DNA of 64,000 nucleotides. Source: Marinithermus hydrothermalis DSM 14884. GTDB taxonomy: Bacteria > Deinococcota > Deinococci > Deinococcales > Marinithermaceae. The position numbers and the translations under genes were made by a program. The stretch lies in the NCBI RefSeq assembly GCF_000195335.1, contig NC_015387.1, positions 2,205,168-2,269,167 on the forward strand, written 5' to 3'. Positions 43,598 to 52,363 of this stretch are shown in pieces. The notes below the pieces were generated by a model. That model worked only from the letters and a program-made list of their open reading frames with translations. It was not told the DNA's origin and made no database searches. Each line of letters begins with the position of its first letter. Within the stretch, counting starts at the first letter, position 1.

Positions 43598-44651
43598 GCG
43601 CGGCCCGCGGCACCGAAAGCAGCGCGAGCCCCACCACGAGAGCGGCCACCCCCACGCTCGCCGCGAAGTCCAGTCCCACGAAGGGCGGATACACCCCTCC
43701 CGCGAGCGCCCCCCCCAGGTAGTAGGCCGACACGTACGCGCCGCTCACCCCGCTCCCCCACCGGCCCGCCAGCCCCCCGGCCACCCCTTGCGCGGCGAAC
43801 ACCCCAAAGAGCACCAGGGCAAACCCCGCGAACACCCCCACCCCTCCCTGCGCGAGCATCCCTCCCAATCCCACAAGCACCACCCCGAGCGCCGCGTAGA
43901 GCGCCCGAGCCTCCCCAACCCGTTCCGCGAACACGCCGGCCGCGCTCGAGCCCAGAATTCCCGCGAGGTACGCGAGGTACACGAGCCCGATCCGCCCCTG
44001 GGAGAACCCCAGGGCCTCCAGGCGGTAAGGCAAGAGGTTCGCGACGAAGAGGTTCACGAACAACAAACTCGTCCCGATCGCGAGCAAAGGCCAGGCCGCG
44101 GGGGTGTAGCGGGGCGGCTCGAGCGCCACGCGCTCTTTTCCCACCAGGAAGAACGGCGCGAGGAAGAGGGCGGGCAGGCTCACAAGCGCCAACGCCCAGC
44201 GCTCCCCCAGCCCCTCGGCCAGCACCCCCGCGAGCACCCGGCCGAGGGTACCGCCGACCGCGTTCCCCGCGACCAGCAGCCCGGCCATCACGCGCGCCCG
44301 CTCCGGGAACAGACGCACCACAAGCGCGAACGCCAAGCCCGGCACCGCGGCAAGGCACGCGCCTTGAAGAAAGCGCAGCAGCACCCACGCCCCCAGGCTC
44401 GGCGCGACCGCCCCCAGCACCCCAAACACCCCCACGCCAAACACCCCACCGCCCAGCACCCACCCCGCCGAAAGCCGCAGGCGCGGCACGAGCGGCGAGA
44501 AAAGGACCAGCGCGACGAGCGGGCCCGCCATGCCCCACCCCGCCGCGCCCGGCGGCACGGCGAACGCCCGCTCCAGCCCCGGCAACAGCGGCTGCGGAGC
44601 GTACAACGCCGCGAAGATCACCACCCCCGAGGCGACCAAGGCCCACCGCAT
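43572..44651 (-). CDS. MFS transporter
   Basis: 359 residues in about eleven or twelve helices, a short major-facilitator protein. YAPQPLLPGLERAFAVPPG at the start is typical of the YnfM-like drug/metabolite exporters; FLQGACLAAVPGLAFALVVRLFPERARVMA is the conserved mid-region. TAGAGT lies six nt before the ATG (leaderless type). Its 3' end overlaps the convergent lipoprotein gene by 26 bp. Confidence 0.88.
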   Translation of the reverse strand: MRWALVASGVVIFAALYAPQPLLPGLERAFAVPPGAAGWGMAGPLVALVLFSPLVPRLRLSAGWVLGGGVFGVGVFGVLGAVAPSLGAWVLLRFLQGACLAAVPGLAFALVVRLFPERARVMAGLLVAGNAVGGTLGRVLAGVLAEGLGERWALALVSLPALFLAPFFLVGKERVALEPPRYTPAAWPLLAIGTSLLFVNLFVANLLPYRLEALGFSQGRIGLVYLAYLAGILGSSAAGVFAERVGEARALYAALGVVLVGLGGMLAQGGVGVFAGFALVLFGVFAAQGVAGGLAGRWGSGVSGAYVSAYYLGGALAGGVYPPFVGLDFAASVGVAALVVGLALLSVPRAAPSAGARCN

Positions 44652-44712
44652 ACCCTTACTCTAAAGCGCCTCCCGCAAAGCGGGAGCGGCCCAGCGGGTA
44701 GGCTATAGGGGG

Positions 44713-46881
44713 ATGGTTTTGCTGCGCGTCGCGCTGCCCCTACCCCTCGAGCCCATGTCGTACCTCCCGCCCCTCGGGGACGGAAGGCCGGAGGTGCTCG
44801 GGCGCCGCGTCGCGGTGCCCTGGCGGGGCCAGGTCCGGGTGGGTCTCGTGGTCGGGGTGGAGGACGACCCCCCCCACGCCTACGCCCTGCGCCACGCGAT
44901 CGGGTACCTGGACGAGGCCCCGTTCCTGGACGCGGCGGGCCTCGAGTTCCTCCACCAGGCCGCGCGCTACCTGTTCGCTCCGCTCGGCCAGGTGCTCGCG
45001 GACCTCGTGCCCTTCCTGGAGGGGGCGCTCGAGCACCGCGTGCGCCTCGTGCCGGGCACGGACCCGAGCGCCCTGCCCGGCGGCCTGGAGGCCCTCACGC
45101 GCTGGCAGCCGGCCCACGGGTTTGATCCCAAGCTCCTGGACCTCCTGCGCGAGGGGGGGGTACTCGAGGAGGAGGTGCGGGAGCGCCGCCCCACCCGCAC
45201 GGTCCTGGTCCCCGTGCGAAAACCTTCGCCCGGCCTGAGTGTCAAGGCCCGCGGGGCCCTCGAGGCGTTGTGGGCCCTGGGCGAGGCGGAAAGCCAAGCG
45301 GCCCTCGCGCGCATCGCGGGGGTCAGCTCGAGCGTGGTGCGGCGGCTGGTGCAGGAAGGGTACGCGGCGTACCGGGAGGTGCCCCTCGAGCTCGAACCGC
45401 CCGAGCCTCCCGCCCGGCCGATCGAGCCTCTCGTCCCGCCGGAGGCGCCGCGCCGCGTCAACGGGGGGCGCTTCGAGCAGCGCCTCGCGGTCCTGGCGGG
45501 CCTTGTGCAGGAGGCGCCCGCGCTGGTGCTGTTCCCGGAAACCCACCTGCTCAAACGCGCCCTGGCCTACTTCCCCCAGGCCCTGCCGTTTCACGGGGAG
45601 CTCCCCCCCGAGCTGCGCCGCAAGCTCTGGCGCGAGGCGCGGGACCGAAGCGTGTTCGGCACCTACCAGGCCCTCCTCCTCCCCGGGGCCTTCCGCCGCG
45701 TGGTGGTGGTGGAGGAAGCTTCGGACAGCTACAAGCTCACGAGCGGCAGCCGCGCGCACGTAGCGCGGCTCGCCGAGCTTCGCGCCCAAGGGTTGGGGGT
45801 CGAGCTCGTCTACCTTTCGATGGTGCCCGCGGTGGAGGCCCTCGCAGGCCCGGCCCTCACCCTGCGCCCCCCCGCCCCCCGGGTGCACGCGATCGACCTC
45901 CGCAAGGAGCGCGGCTGGCCCCTCACCGGCCGGGCCGTCGCCCTGCTCAAGCAGGTCGCGGTGCGCGGGCGTCAAGCGATCCTCCTCTCCGCGCGGCGCG
46001 GGTACGCCGCGGTGCTGCGCTGCCGGGCGTGCGGCTGGAACCCCACCTGCCCCAACTGCGCCCTGCCCCTCAGGCTGCACCGACCCGGCAAGCAAGGGCG
46101 GCTCGTCTGCCACCAGTGCGGGCACACCGCCCCCGCCCCGCCCCTTTGCCCCGCGTGCGGCGCGGAGGTGTTCGGCCTGTCCGGCCCCGGGGTGGAGTGG
46201 CTCGCCGAGGCTGCGGTGAAGGCCGTCCCGGAACTCGCGGTCTACCAGTACAGCCGCGAGCGCAAGGACGACCTCACCCCCCTCCTCGAGGGCCGCCCCG
46301 GCGTGGTGGTGGGCACCACCGCCGTGCTCCGCGCTCCCGTCCTTCCCGAGCTCGCCCTGGTCCTCCTGCCGTACGCGGACGGGTTCGTGCTCGAGGCGGA
46401 CTACCGCGCGATCGAGCGGTTCCACCAGCTCGCCTGGCACCTCGCGGACCTCCACCCCACCCGCCGGCCCCTCCTGGCCTTCCAGACCTTCGAGCCCGAC
46501 CACCCGGTCCTCGAGGCGCTGCGGGAGGGGGACCTGGAGCGCGTTCCTCAGGGCGAGCTCCGGCTGCGCGAGCTGCTCGGCTACCCCCCGGCACGGCGGA
46601 TGGTGAAGCTCGAGGTGAGCCACCCCAAGGAGGCCACGGCCCGCGCGGCGGCGCAGGAGCTCGCCCAGGCCCTCACGCCCCGGGCGCGGCCGGAGGAGGT
46701 GCTGGGCCCCGCGCCGGCCCCGGTGCCGCGCGTGAAGGGCCGGTACGTGTTCCATATCCTGCTGCGCGCCGAGAGCACGGACCGTCTGCACGCCCTTTTG
46801 GCGGACCTACCCCACCCGCGGGGGGCCCGCCTCCGGCTGGACCCGGATCCCTTGGGGTTCGTGGGGCTGCTGGAGGACTAA
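44713..46881 (+). CDS. priA: Primosomal protein PriA, without helicase motifs
   Basis: 722 residues. The N-terminal DNA-binding part (VALPLPLEPMSYLPP), and a zinc region with eight Cys (CRACGWNPTCPNCALP, CHQCGHTAPAPPLCPACG) identify PriA, the replication restart protein. The Walker A loop is missing: where GxTGSGKT is expected the sequence reads QEAPALVLFPETHLLKRAL. The DEEH box is VVVVEEASDSYK. PriA of Deinococcus and Thermus is annotated as lacking helicase activity, so this is a lineage feature. TAGGCT lies eight nt before the ATG. Confidence 0.93.
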   Translation: MVLLRVALPLPLEPMSYLPPLGDGRPEVLGRRVAVPWRGQVRVGLVVGVEDDPPHAYALRHAIGYLDEAPFLDAAGLEFLHQAARYLFAPLGQVLADLVPFLEGALEHRVRLVPGTDPSALPGGLEALTRWQPAHGFDPKLLDLLREGGVLEEEVRERRPTRTVLVPVRKPSPGLSVKARGALEALWALGEAESQAALARIAGVSSSVVRRLVQEGYAAYREVPLELEPPEPPARPIEPLVPPEAPRRVNGGRFEQRLAVLAGLVQEAPALVLFPETHLLKRALAYFPQALPFHGELPPELRRKLWREARDRSVFGTYQALLLPGAFRRVVVVEEASDSYKLTSGSRAHVARLAELRAQGLGVELVYLSMVPAVEALAGPALTLRPPAPRVHAIDLRKERGWPLTGRAVALLKQVAVRGRQAILLSARRGYAAVLRCRACGWNPTCPNCALPLRLHRPGKQGRLVCHQCGHTAPAPPLCPACGAEVFGLSGPGVEWLAEAAVKAVPELAVYQYSRERKDDLTPLLEGRPGVVVGTTAVLRAPVLPELALVLLPYADGFVLEADYRAIERFHQLAWHLADLHPTRRPLLAFQTFEPDHPVLEALREGDLERVPQGELRLRELLGYPPARRMVKLEVSHPKEATARAAAQELAQALTPRARPEEVLGPAPAPVPRVKGRYVFHILLRAESTDRLHALLADLPHPRGARLRLDPDPLGFVGLLED

Positions 46882-47777
46882 CCGCCCTCCACAGCGCTCG
46901 CTCGGTCCAAAAGGGCCCGCTCCTCCGGCGTCAAGCGGAGGTTGGCGGCCGCAGCGTTGGCCTTGGCCTGCCGGGGGTTCTTGGCCCCGGGAATGGGCAG
47001 CGCCCCCTGGGCGATCACCCAGGCCAGGGCCACCTGGGACGGAGCGACCCGCCGCTGCTCGGCCACGGTCTTCAGGGCGGAAAGGACCGCGTCCAGCCGG
47101 GGGTGGTTCCGGTAGCGGTTCCGGTACCCTCCGGGCGGGCGTTCCCGGGTGTACTTCCCCGTCAACCACCCCATGGCCAGGGGGCTGTACGCCATGAGCC
47201 GGATCCCTTCCTGCTCCATCAGGCGCTTCAACCCCGTAACCTCCGGGGTGCGGTGCAGGAGGTGGTACTCCACCTGGTTGGCGAGGAGGGGCACCCCGTG
47301 CCGGGACAAGACGGCGAGCGCCGCCTCGAGGTGCGCCTCCGTGGCGTTCGAGAGCCCCACGCCCCGCACGAGCCCTGCTTCGTAGGCCTCCACCATGGCC
47401 TCCACCCAGAACGCTACGCTCCGGGGCGGCCAGGGCCAGTGCAACAGGTACAGGTCCAACGCCTCCACCCGAAGCCGCTTCAGGCTCCGCTTGAGGGCCT
47501 GGATCAGGTCCTTGCGGCGTACACGCCAGGGGTAAGGGAAGAATTTACTGACCAAAAAGGGCTTTGCCCGCCCCTCGAGAAACTCCCCCAGCAGCCGTTC
47601 CGCCCGCCCGAGGCCGTAGATCTCCGCGGTGTCCACCAGGCGCACCCCAGCCTTTAGGCTCTCCTCCAGGGCTCCCTTAAGGTCCTCCGGCCCGTACCCT
47701 TGGCCGTACCCCCAAAACACCCGGTCCCCCCACTGCCAGGTGCCCAAGCCGATCACGTGTTCGGAAAGCGCAGGCAT
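46878..47777 (-). CDS. Aldo/keto reductase
   Basis: 299-residue (alpha/beta)8 NADP(H)-dependent reductase. Catalytic Asp and Tyr in VRLVDTAEIYGLGRAERLLG, Lys in FLVSKFFPYPW, His in LYLLHWPWP, and the coenzyme-binding PIPGAKNPRQAKANAAA near the end. Substrate unknown; closest in style to plant-type auxin-induced-like reductases. CAAAAT lies seven nt before ATG 47777 (leaderless). Overlaps the convergent priA stop by 4 bp. Confidence 0.93.
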   Translation of the reverse strand: MPALSEHVIGLGTWQWGDRVFWGYGQGYGPEDLKGALEESLKAGVRLVDTAEIYGLGRAERLLGEFLEGRAKPFLVSKFFPYPWRVRRKDLIQALKRSLKRLRVEALDLYLLHWPWPPRSVAFWVEAMVEAYEAGLVRGVGLSNATEAHLEAALAVLSRHGVPLLANQVEYHLLHRTPEVTGLKRLMEQEGIRLMAYSPLAMGWLTGKYTRERPPGGYRNRYRNHPRLDAVLSALKTVAEQRRVAPSQVALAWVIAQGALPIPGAKNPRQAKANAAAANLRLTPEERALLDRASAVEGG

Positions 47778-47834
47778 CCCCTTTATTTTGTACCGCGTCC
47801 ATCCTGGGGCCGTCGCCTCGAGGGCGGAACCCGG

Positions 47835-47840
47835 TAGAAT
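47835..47840 (+). promoter_or_regulatory. -10 box of ndk
   Basis: TAGAAT nine nt before the ndk ATG, no ribosome site, consistent with a leaderless transcript. Confidence 0.55.
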
Positions 47841-47849
47841 AGCCCCGGT

Positions 47850-48266
47850 ATGGAGCGGACCTTCTGCATGATCAAACCCGACGGCGTGCGGCGCGGCCTT
47901 ACCGGCGAGATCCTCGCCCGCCTCGAGAAGAAAGGCTTCCGGATCGTGGCCCTGAAGAAGATGCGCATCCCCCGCGAGCTCGCGGAGCGCCACTACGCCG
48001 AGCACAAGGAGAAACCCTTCTTCCCCGGCCTGGTCGAGTTCATCACCTCCGGCCCCGTGGTGGCCATGGTCCTCGAGGGGCCCGGCGTGATCGCGGAGCT
48101 CCGCAAGCTCATGGGCGCCACCAACCCCGCGGACGCCCTGCCCGGTACGATCCGCGGGGACTACGCCACCACCATCGACGAGAACGTGATCCACGGCTCG
48201 GCCACCCCGGAGGACGCCGAGCGCGAGATCCGCTTGTTCTTCCGCGAGGACGAGATCGTAGGCTAA
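47850..48266 (+). CDS. ndk: Nucleoside diphosphate kinase
   Basis: 138 residues, normal NDK length. It moves the gamma-phosphate from ATP to NDPs through a phosphohistidine. [17 protein letters not shown] at the start, RPFF-equivalent [30 protein letters not shown] and the active His at about residue 115 in [16 protein letters not shown]. Monocistronic, with its own -10 box and a strong terminator. Confidence 0.97.
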   Translation: MERTFCMIKPDGVRRGLTGEILARLEKKGFRIVALKKMRIPRELAERHYAEHKEKPFFPGLVEFITSGPVVAMVLEGPGVIAELRKLMGATNPADALPGTIRGDYATTIDENVIHGSATPEDAEREIRLFFREDEIVG

Positions 48267-48282
48267 GCGCTCACCAGGAGCG

Positions 48283-48311
48283 CGCCCCGGCCTTAGGGCC
48301 GGGGCGTTTTT
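48283..48311 (+). terminator. Intrinsic terminator of ndk
   Basis: Perfect 10-bp GC stem (48283-48292 with 48297-48306), TTAG loop, followed by five T. It lies 17 nt after the ndk stop. On the other strand no T-run follows, so it does not serve the convergent ggt gene. Confidence 0.9.
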
Positions 48312-48330
48312 AGAGAACGGCGGGGCCGGC

Positions 48331-49929
48331 CTACCAGGCCAAGGCAAGGCCGTCCGCGCGCGGCTCGCTCGCCGCGACGAGGGCCTCACCCTGCCGCAGG
48401 ATGACCTGCCCCTTACCGAACAGCCCGCCCTCCACGCTCACGCGCACCGCGTGCCCCCGGTCCACAAGGCCCCGCGCCACGTGGGGCGGCACGCCCGGCT
48501 CGAGGAGCACCTCCCGCCCGCGCACGAACTGCCAGCGCGGCGCGTCCAGGGCCGCCTGGGGGTTCAGGCGGTAGTCCGCGAGGTTCACCACCACCTGCAC
48601 GTGCCCTTGGGGTTGCATCGGCCCGCCCATCACCCCGAAGGGGCCGAGCGGCCGGCCGTCTTGGGTCAGGAAACCGGGGATGATCGTGTGGAAGGGGCGT
48701 TTCCGGGGGCCTACCCGGTTGGGGTGGCCCGGCTCGAGGACGAACCCCGCGCCGCGGTTGTGCAGGGCGATGCCCGTTCCGGGCACGAGGATCCCGGAGC
48801 CGAACCCCATGTAGTTCGACTGGATGAGACTCACCATCACCTCGCCGTCCGCCGCGGCCAGGTAGACCGTCCCACCCTGGGGCAGGCCGGGCTCGGCGAG
48901 GGGCAGGGCCGTCTCGCCGATTAAGGCCGCGCGCGCTTTGGCGTAGGCAGGGTCCAGCATCGCCTCGGGCGTAACCTCCATAAAGCGCGGGTCGGCCACG
49001 TGCCGGTACGCGTCCGCGAAGGCCAGCTTCATGGCCTCGATCTGGAGGTGGTAGCTCTCGACGGACTCGCGGGGGTAGCGCTCGAGCTCGAAGGTCTCGA
49101 GGATGTTGAGCGCCGCGAGGGCCGCGACGCCCTGGCCGTTCGGAGGAAGTTCCCAGACCTCGAGGTCGCGGTAGGTGGTGCGGATCGGGGCCACCCAGTC
49201 CGCGCGGTGCGCGGCGAGGTCCTCGCGGGTGAGGAGCCCGCCCGTGTCCGCGGCGAAGGCCGCGATGCGCTCGGCGAGGGCTCCGGTGTAGAAGCTCTCT
49301 CCGCCCGTCCGGGCGATCTCGCGGAGGGTCGCGGCGTGGGCGGGGCTCTGCCAGACCTCGCCCGGCCTGGGGGCCCGCCCTTGGGGGAAGAAGACCTCCT
49401 TGAACGCCGCGTACTCCGGCCCCTCTAGGGGAAGGAAGACCTCCGCCGCGCGCCGCCAGGCCCGCGCGGTCTCGGGCGAGACGGGGTACCCCGCCTCCGC
49501 GTAACGGATCGCGGGGTCGAAGAGGCGTTCGAACGGCAGCTTCCCCCAGCGTTCCCACAGGGCGCGCCAGGCCGCGACCTGGCCGGGCACGGTCACGCTC
49601 GCCCAGCCCCGCTTGGGCATCTCGCGCATGCCCTCGAAGCGTTGGGGCTCGAGGGCGGCGGGGCTGTGGCCGGAGGCGTTCAGGCCGTGGAGCTGACCGT
49701 CCCAGACCAGGGCGAAGGCGTCGCCGCCGATGCCGTTGGATGTGGGTTCGACCACGGTGAGGGCGATGGCCATGGCCACGGCCGCGTCCACCGCGCTGCC
49801 GCCGGCCAAGAGCATCTCCATCCCGGCCAGGGCCGCGAGCGGCTGGCTCGTGGCGACCGCGCCGCGCCGCCCCAGCACCACGCGCCGGGCCGAGGGGTAG
49901 GGGTAGTGGGTCAGGTCGGGGTTCATCAT
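48331..49929 (-). CDS. Gamma-glutamyltransferase family protein, cytoplasmic type
   Basis: 532 residues, Ntn-hydrolase family. AVATSQPLAALAGMEMLLAGGSAVDAAVAM near the start and NGIGGDAFALVWDG are family motifs. The autocatalytic Thr is at about residue 352 in GGTVYLAAADGEVM, followed by GSGILVPGTGIALHNRG. It cleaves gamma-glutamyl bonds (glutathione and related peptides). Unlike most GGTs there is no signal peptide, so it should act inside the cell. It overlaps the chrA-type gene (ATGA) and ends the peptide-transporter operon. Confidence 0.92.
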   Translation of the reverse strand: MMNPDLTHYPYPSARRVVLGRRGAVATSQPLAALAGMEMLLAGGSAVDAAVAMAIALTVVEPTSNGIGGDAFALVWDGQLHGLNASGHSPAALEPQRFEGMREMPKRGWASVTVPGQVAAWRALWERWGKLPFERLFDPAIRYAEAGYPVSPETARAWRRAAEVFLPLEGPEYAAFKEVFFPQGRAPRPGEVWQSPAHAATLREIARTGGESFYTGALAERIAAFAADTGGLLTREDLAAHRADWVAPIRTTYRDLEVWELPPNGQGVAALAALNILETFELERYPRESVESYHLQIEAMKLAFADAYRHVADPRFMEVTPEAMLDPAYAKARAALIGETALPLAEPGLPQGGTVYLAAADGEVMVSLIQSNYMGFGSGILVPGTGIALHNRGAGFVLEPGHPNRVGPRKRPFHTIIPGFLTQDGRPLGPFGVMGGPMQPQGHVQVVVNLADYRLNPQAALDAPRWQFVRGREVLLEPGVPPHVARGLVDRGHAVRVSVEGGLFGKGQVILRQGEALVAASEPRADGLALAW

Positions 49930-50465
49930 CGCATCACCAGTCCAATCATGCCGCCGGCCAGGATCAACCAGCCGGGGTGGATGTTGTAAAACGCGGTCAG
50001 CACGAAGGCGCCCAGGGCGAGCGCCACCAGAACCACGGTCTGGCCGCTCCCCGCGGGGCTTGCGAAGGCCTTGGGCGCGAACTCGTACACGACCAGAAAC
50101 AACAGGGCCACCACGACCGGCCGCACGCCCGTGAGGAAGCGCTCCACGTACGGGGCGTCCTTGTAGCGCAGGTACAGCGTCGCGAGGAGGAGCATGGCGA
50201 CGGCGCTCGGCAGGATGATGCCCGTCGTGGCCACGGCGGCCCCGAGCCACCCGGCCACCCGGTACCCGGTGTACGCGGCCATCTTGGTGGCGATGGGGCC
50301 GGGTAGGGAGTTCCCGAAGGCGAACCCATCGAGGAACTCCTCCGCCGTCAGCCAGTGGTGCACCTCGACCACCTCCTCCTGGATCAAGGGGATCATCGAG
50401 GGGCCGCCGCCAAACCCCAGCAGCCCCACCCGCGCGAACGCCCAGAACAGCTCGAGCAACACCAC
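49926..50465 (-). CDS. ChrA-family transporter (single domain)
   Basis: 179 residues, one ChrA half. Motifs are FGGGPSMIPLIQEEVVE and FGNSLPGPIATKMAAYTGYRVAG, followed by about five helices. Short ChrA proteins normally come as adjacent pairs, but only one is present. Chromate export is the named family activity; the setting between a peptide ABC transporter and a gamma-glutamyltransferase makes another anion or amino-acid-like substrate possible. It begins with two GTG codons, 17 nt after the permease gene. Confidence 0.88.
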   Translation of the reverse strand: MVLLELFWAFARVGLLGFGGGPSMIPLIQEEVVEVHHWLTAEEFLDGFAFGNSLPGPIATKMAAYTGYRVAGWLGAAVATTGIILPSAVAMLLLATLYLRYKDAPYVERFLTGVRPVVVALLFLVVYEFAPKAFASPAGSGQTVVLVALALGAFVLTAFYNIHPGWLILAGGMIGLVMR

Positions 50466-50482
50466 AACCGATCGCCTCCCGC

Positions 50483-51355
50483 TCAGGTTTCCTTCGGGTC
50501 GAGCGCGTCTCTGAGCCCGTCACCGAACAGGTTGAAGGCCAGCACCGTCAAAAAGATCGCGAGCCCGGGCCATACCGCCATCCAGGGGGCCTGCCCCAGG
50601 AAGTTCTTGGCCACGTTGAGCATGCTCCCCCAGCTGGGGGCGGGGGGTTGTTGTCCCAGCCCCAAAAAGGAGAGGCTGGACTCCGCGATGATCGCCACCG
50701 CGATGGAGAGCGTGGCCTGCACCAATAGGGGGGAGAAGGCGTTAGGGAGGACGTGACGCAGCATGATGCGCAGGTCCGAAGCCCCCATCGCGCGCGCGGC
50801 TTGCACGTACTCCTCGGTGGTAACCGCGAGCACCTGGCCGCGCGCCAGGCGGATGAACGTCGGTGTGGTGGAGATCCCGATCGCGATCATCGCGTTGGTG
50901 AGGCTGGGGCCGAGCGTGGCCGCGAGGGCGATCGCCAGGATCAGGAAGGGAAAGGCCAGCATCGCGTCGGTGACGCGCATCAAGAGCTCGTCCACCCAGC
51001 CCCGATAATACCCGGCGATGACCCCGAGGGGCACCCCGAGCAGCATGGCGATCCACACGGAGATCACCCCGGCAAGCAAAGAGGCCCGGGCGCCCCAGAT
51101 CACGCGGGACATGACGTCCCGCCCGATCTCGTCGGTGCCCATCCAGTGCTCGAGGCTCGGGGGTTTGCGCACCGCGCTCCAGTCCGTGGCGAGGGGGTCA
51201 TAAGGGGCGAGGTAGGGGGCCAGCACCGCGACCGCGACGAAGAGCAAGACGACCCCACCCCCGAACACCGCCGCCCGGCGCCGAAAGAGGCGACGCACGA
51301 AGCGCGCGAGGGGCGTGCGCCCCGCAGGAACGCCCGCTTGAGCCGAGGCGCTCAC
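50483..51355 (-). CDS. Peptide ABC transporter permease, DppC-type
   Basis: 290 residues with an N-terminal extension and six helices. HWMGTDEIGRDVMSRVIWGARASL is the typical DppC/OppC entry; the EAA loop is EEYVQAARAMGASDLRIMLRH. GTG start inside GTGA overlapping the dppB-type stop. No ATPase genes accompany it, so energising subunits must be encoded elsewhere. Confidence 0.94.
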   Translation of the reverse strand: MSASAQAGVPAGRTPLARFVRRLFRRRAAVFGGGVVLLFVAVAVLAPYLAPYDPLATDWSAVRKPPSLEHWMGTDEIGRDVMSRVIWGARASLLAGVISVWIAMLLGVPLGVIAGYYRGWVDELLMRVTDAMLAFPFLILAIALAATLGPSLTNAMIAIGISTTPTFIRLARGQVLAVTTEEYVQAARAMGASDLRIMLRHVLPNAFSPLLVQATLSIAVAIIAESSLSFLGLGQQPPAPSWGSMLNVAKNFLGQAPWMAVWPGLAIFLTVLAFNLFGDGLRDALDPKET

Positions 51356-52308
51356 GTAGCCTCACCTCCCAGCCGGATCTTGGGGTTGATCAGGGCGTAG
51401 GCCAGGTCCACGAGGAGGTTCACCAGGATGTACGCGGTGGCGGTGAAGAGCACCACCCCCTGGACCATGGGGTAGTCCCGGTTGAAGACCGCGTCCACGA
51501 TCATCTTGCCAAAGCCCGGGATGACGAAGACCTGCTCGGTGAGGACCGCGCCGGAGAGCAGCCCGCCCAGCTGAAGGCCCACCAGGGTCACCACGGGGAT
51601 CAAGGCGTTCCGTAAGGCGTGGCGGTAGATCACCACGCGTTCCGCGAGCCCCTTGGCCCGCGCGGTACGCACGTAATCCGCCTTGAGGACCTCGAGCATC
51701 GCGCTCCGGGTCTGACGCATCAGGGCCGCGGCGAGGCCGGTGCCCAGCACGAAGGCCGGCATGATCATGCGTTTGAGGTTCTCCCCGAGGTCCTCGAGGG
51801 GACTCACGTACCCGGAGGCGGGCAGCCAGCCGAGGTGCACCGAGACCAGGAGGATCAGCATGATGCCCAGCCAGAAGTTGGGGATCGAGAGACCCGAGAG
51901 GGCGATCACGTTGGCCGTGTAGTCCAGCAGGCTCTCCTTACGCACCGCGGAGAGCACCCCGGCGGGGATCGCGATCGCGAGGGCCACGAGGATGGAAAGA
52001 ACCGCGAGCTCCGCGGTGACCGGGAGTTTTTGCAAGATCATTTCGGTCACGGGGGCTTTCGTGCGGATGGACTCCCCCAAATCCCCTTGGAGCACGGCGC
52101 GCATCCAGTAGTAGTACTGGAGGGGCAAGGGGTCGTTAAGGTGGTATTTCTCGCGGATGTACGCGATGACCTCAGGGTCCCGCTCCTCCCCCGCGAGCGC
52201 GAGCGCCGGGTCTCCCGGCAGCAAGCGCTGGATGGAGAAGACCATGACCGTGACGAGGAACAGGGTGGGGAGGGCGATCAAGAGGCGGCGAACCAGGTAG
52301 GGCAGCAT
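51352..52308 (-). CDS. Peptide ABC transporter permease, DppB-type
   Basis: 318 residues. MLPYLVRRLLIALPTLFLVTVMVF and RLLPGDPALALAGE are classic for DppB; the EAA loop is ADYVRTARAKGLAERVVIYRHALRN shortened in place. ATG 52308 follows AGAGGTCCC; the longer frame upstream runs into the intercistronic hairpin. Pairs with the DppC-type gene. Confidence 0.94.
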   Translation of the reverse strand: MLPYLVRRLLIALPTLFLVTVMVFSIQRLLPGDPALALAGEERDPEVIAYIREKYHLNDPLPLQYYYWMRAVLQGDLGESIRTKAPVTEMILQKLPVTAELAVLSILVALAIAIPAGVLSAVRKESLLDYTANVIALSGLSIPNFWLGIMLILLVSVHLGWLPASGYVSPLEDLGENLKRMIMPAFVLGTGLAAALMRQTRSAMLEVLKADYVRTARAKGLAERVVIYRHALRNALIPVVTLVGLQLGGLLSGAVLTEQVFVIPGFGKMIVDAVFNRDYPMVQGVVLFTATAYILVNLLVDLAYALINPKIRLGGEAT

Positions 52309-52326
52309 GGGACCTCTCGGCAAACC

Positions 52327-52353
52327 GGGCCGCCGGCATGCGGCCGGCGGCCC
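52327..52353 (-). other. Intercistronic hairpin between peptide-binding-protein and permease genes
   Basis: Perfect 11-bp stem GGGCCGCCGGC (52327-52337) with its complement (52343-52353), 5-nt loop, starting about 10 nt after the binding-protein stop. No T-run. Third case of the same arrangement in this window. Confidence 0.75.
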
Positions 52354-52363
52354 AGGATCAGGG

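Noticed and set aside
46274..48389. Long minus-strand extension of the aldo/keto reductase through ndk
   Set aside because: Would read antisense to ndk; the leaderless start at 47777 and domain start agree.
49926..50465. Truncated ChrA pseudogene
   Set aside because: Length and motifs match complete short-chain ChrA proteins; it is a single half without its usual partner, not a broken gene.
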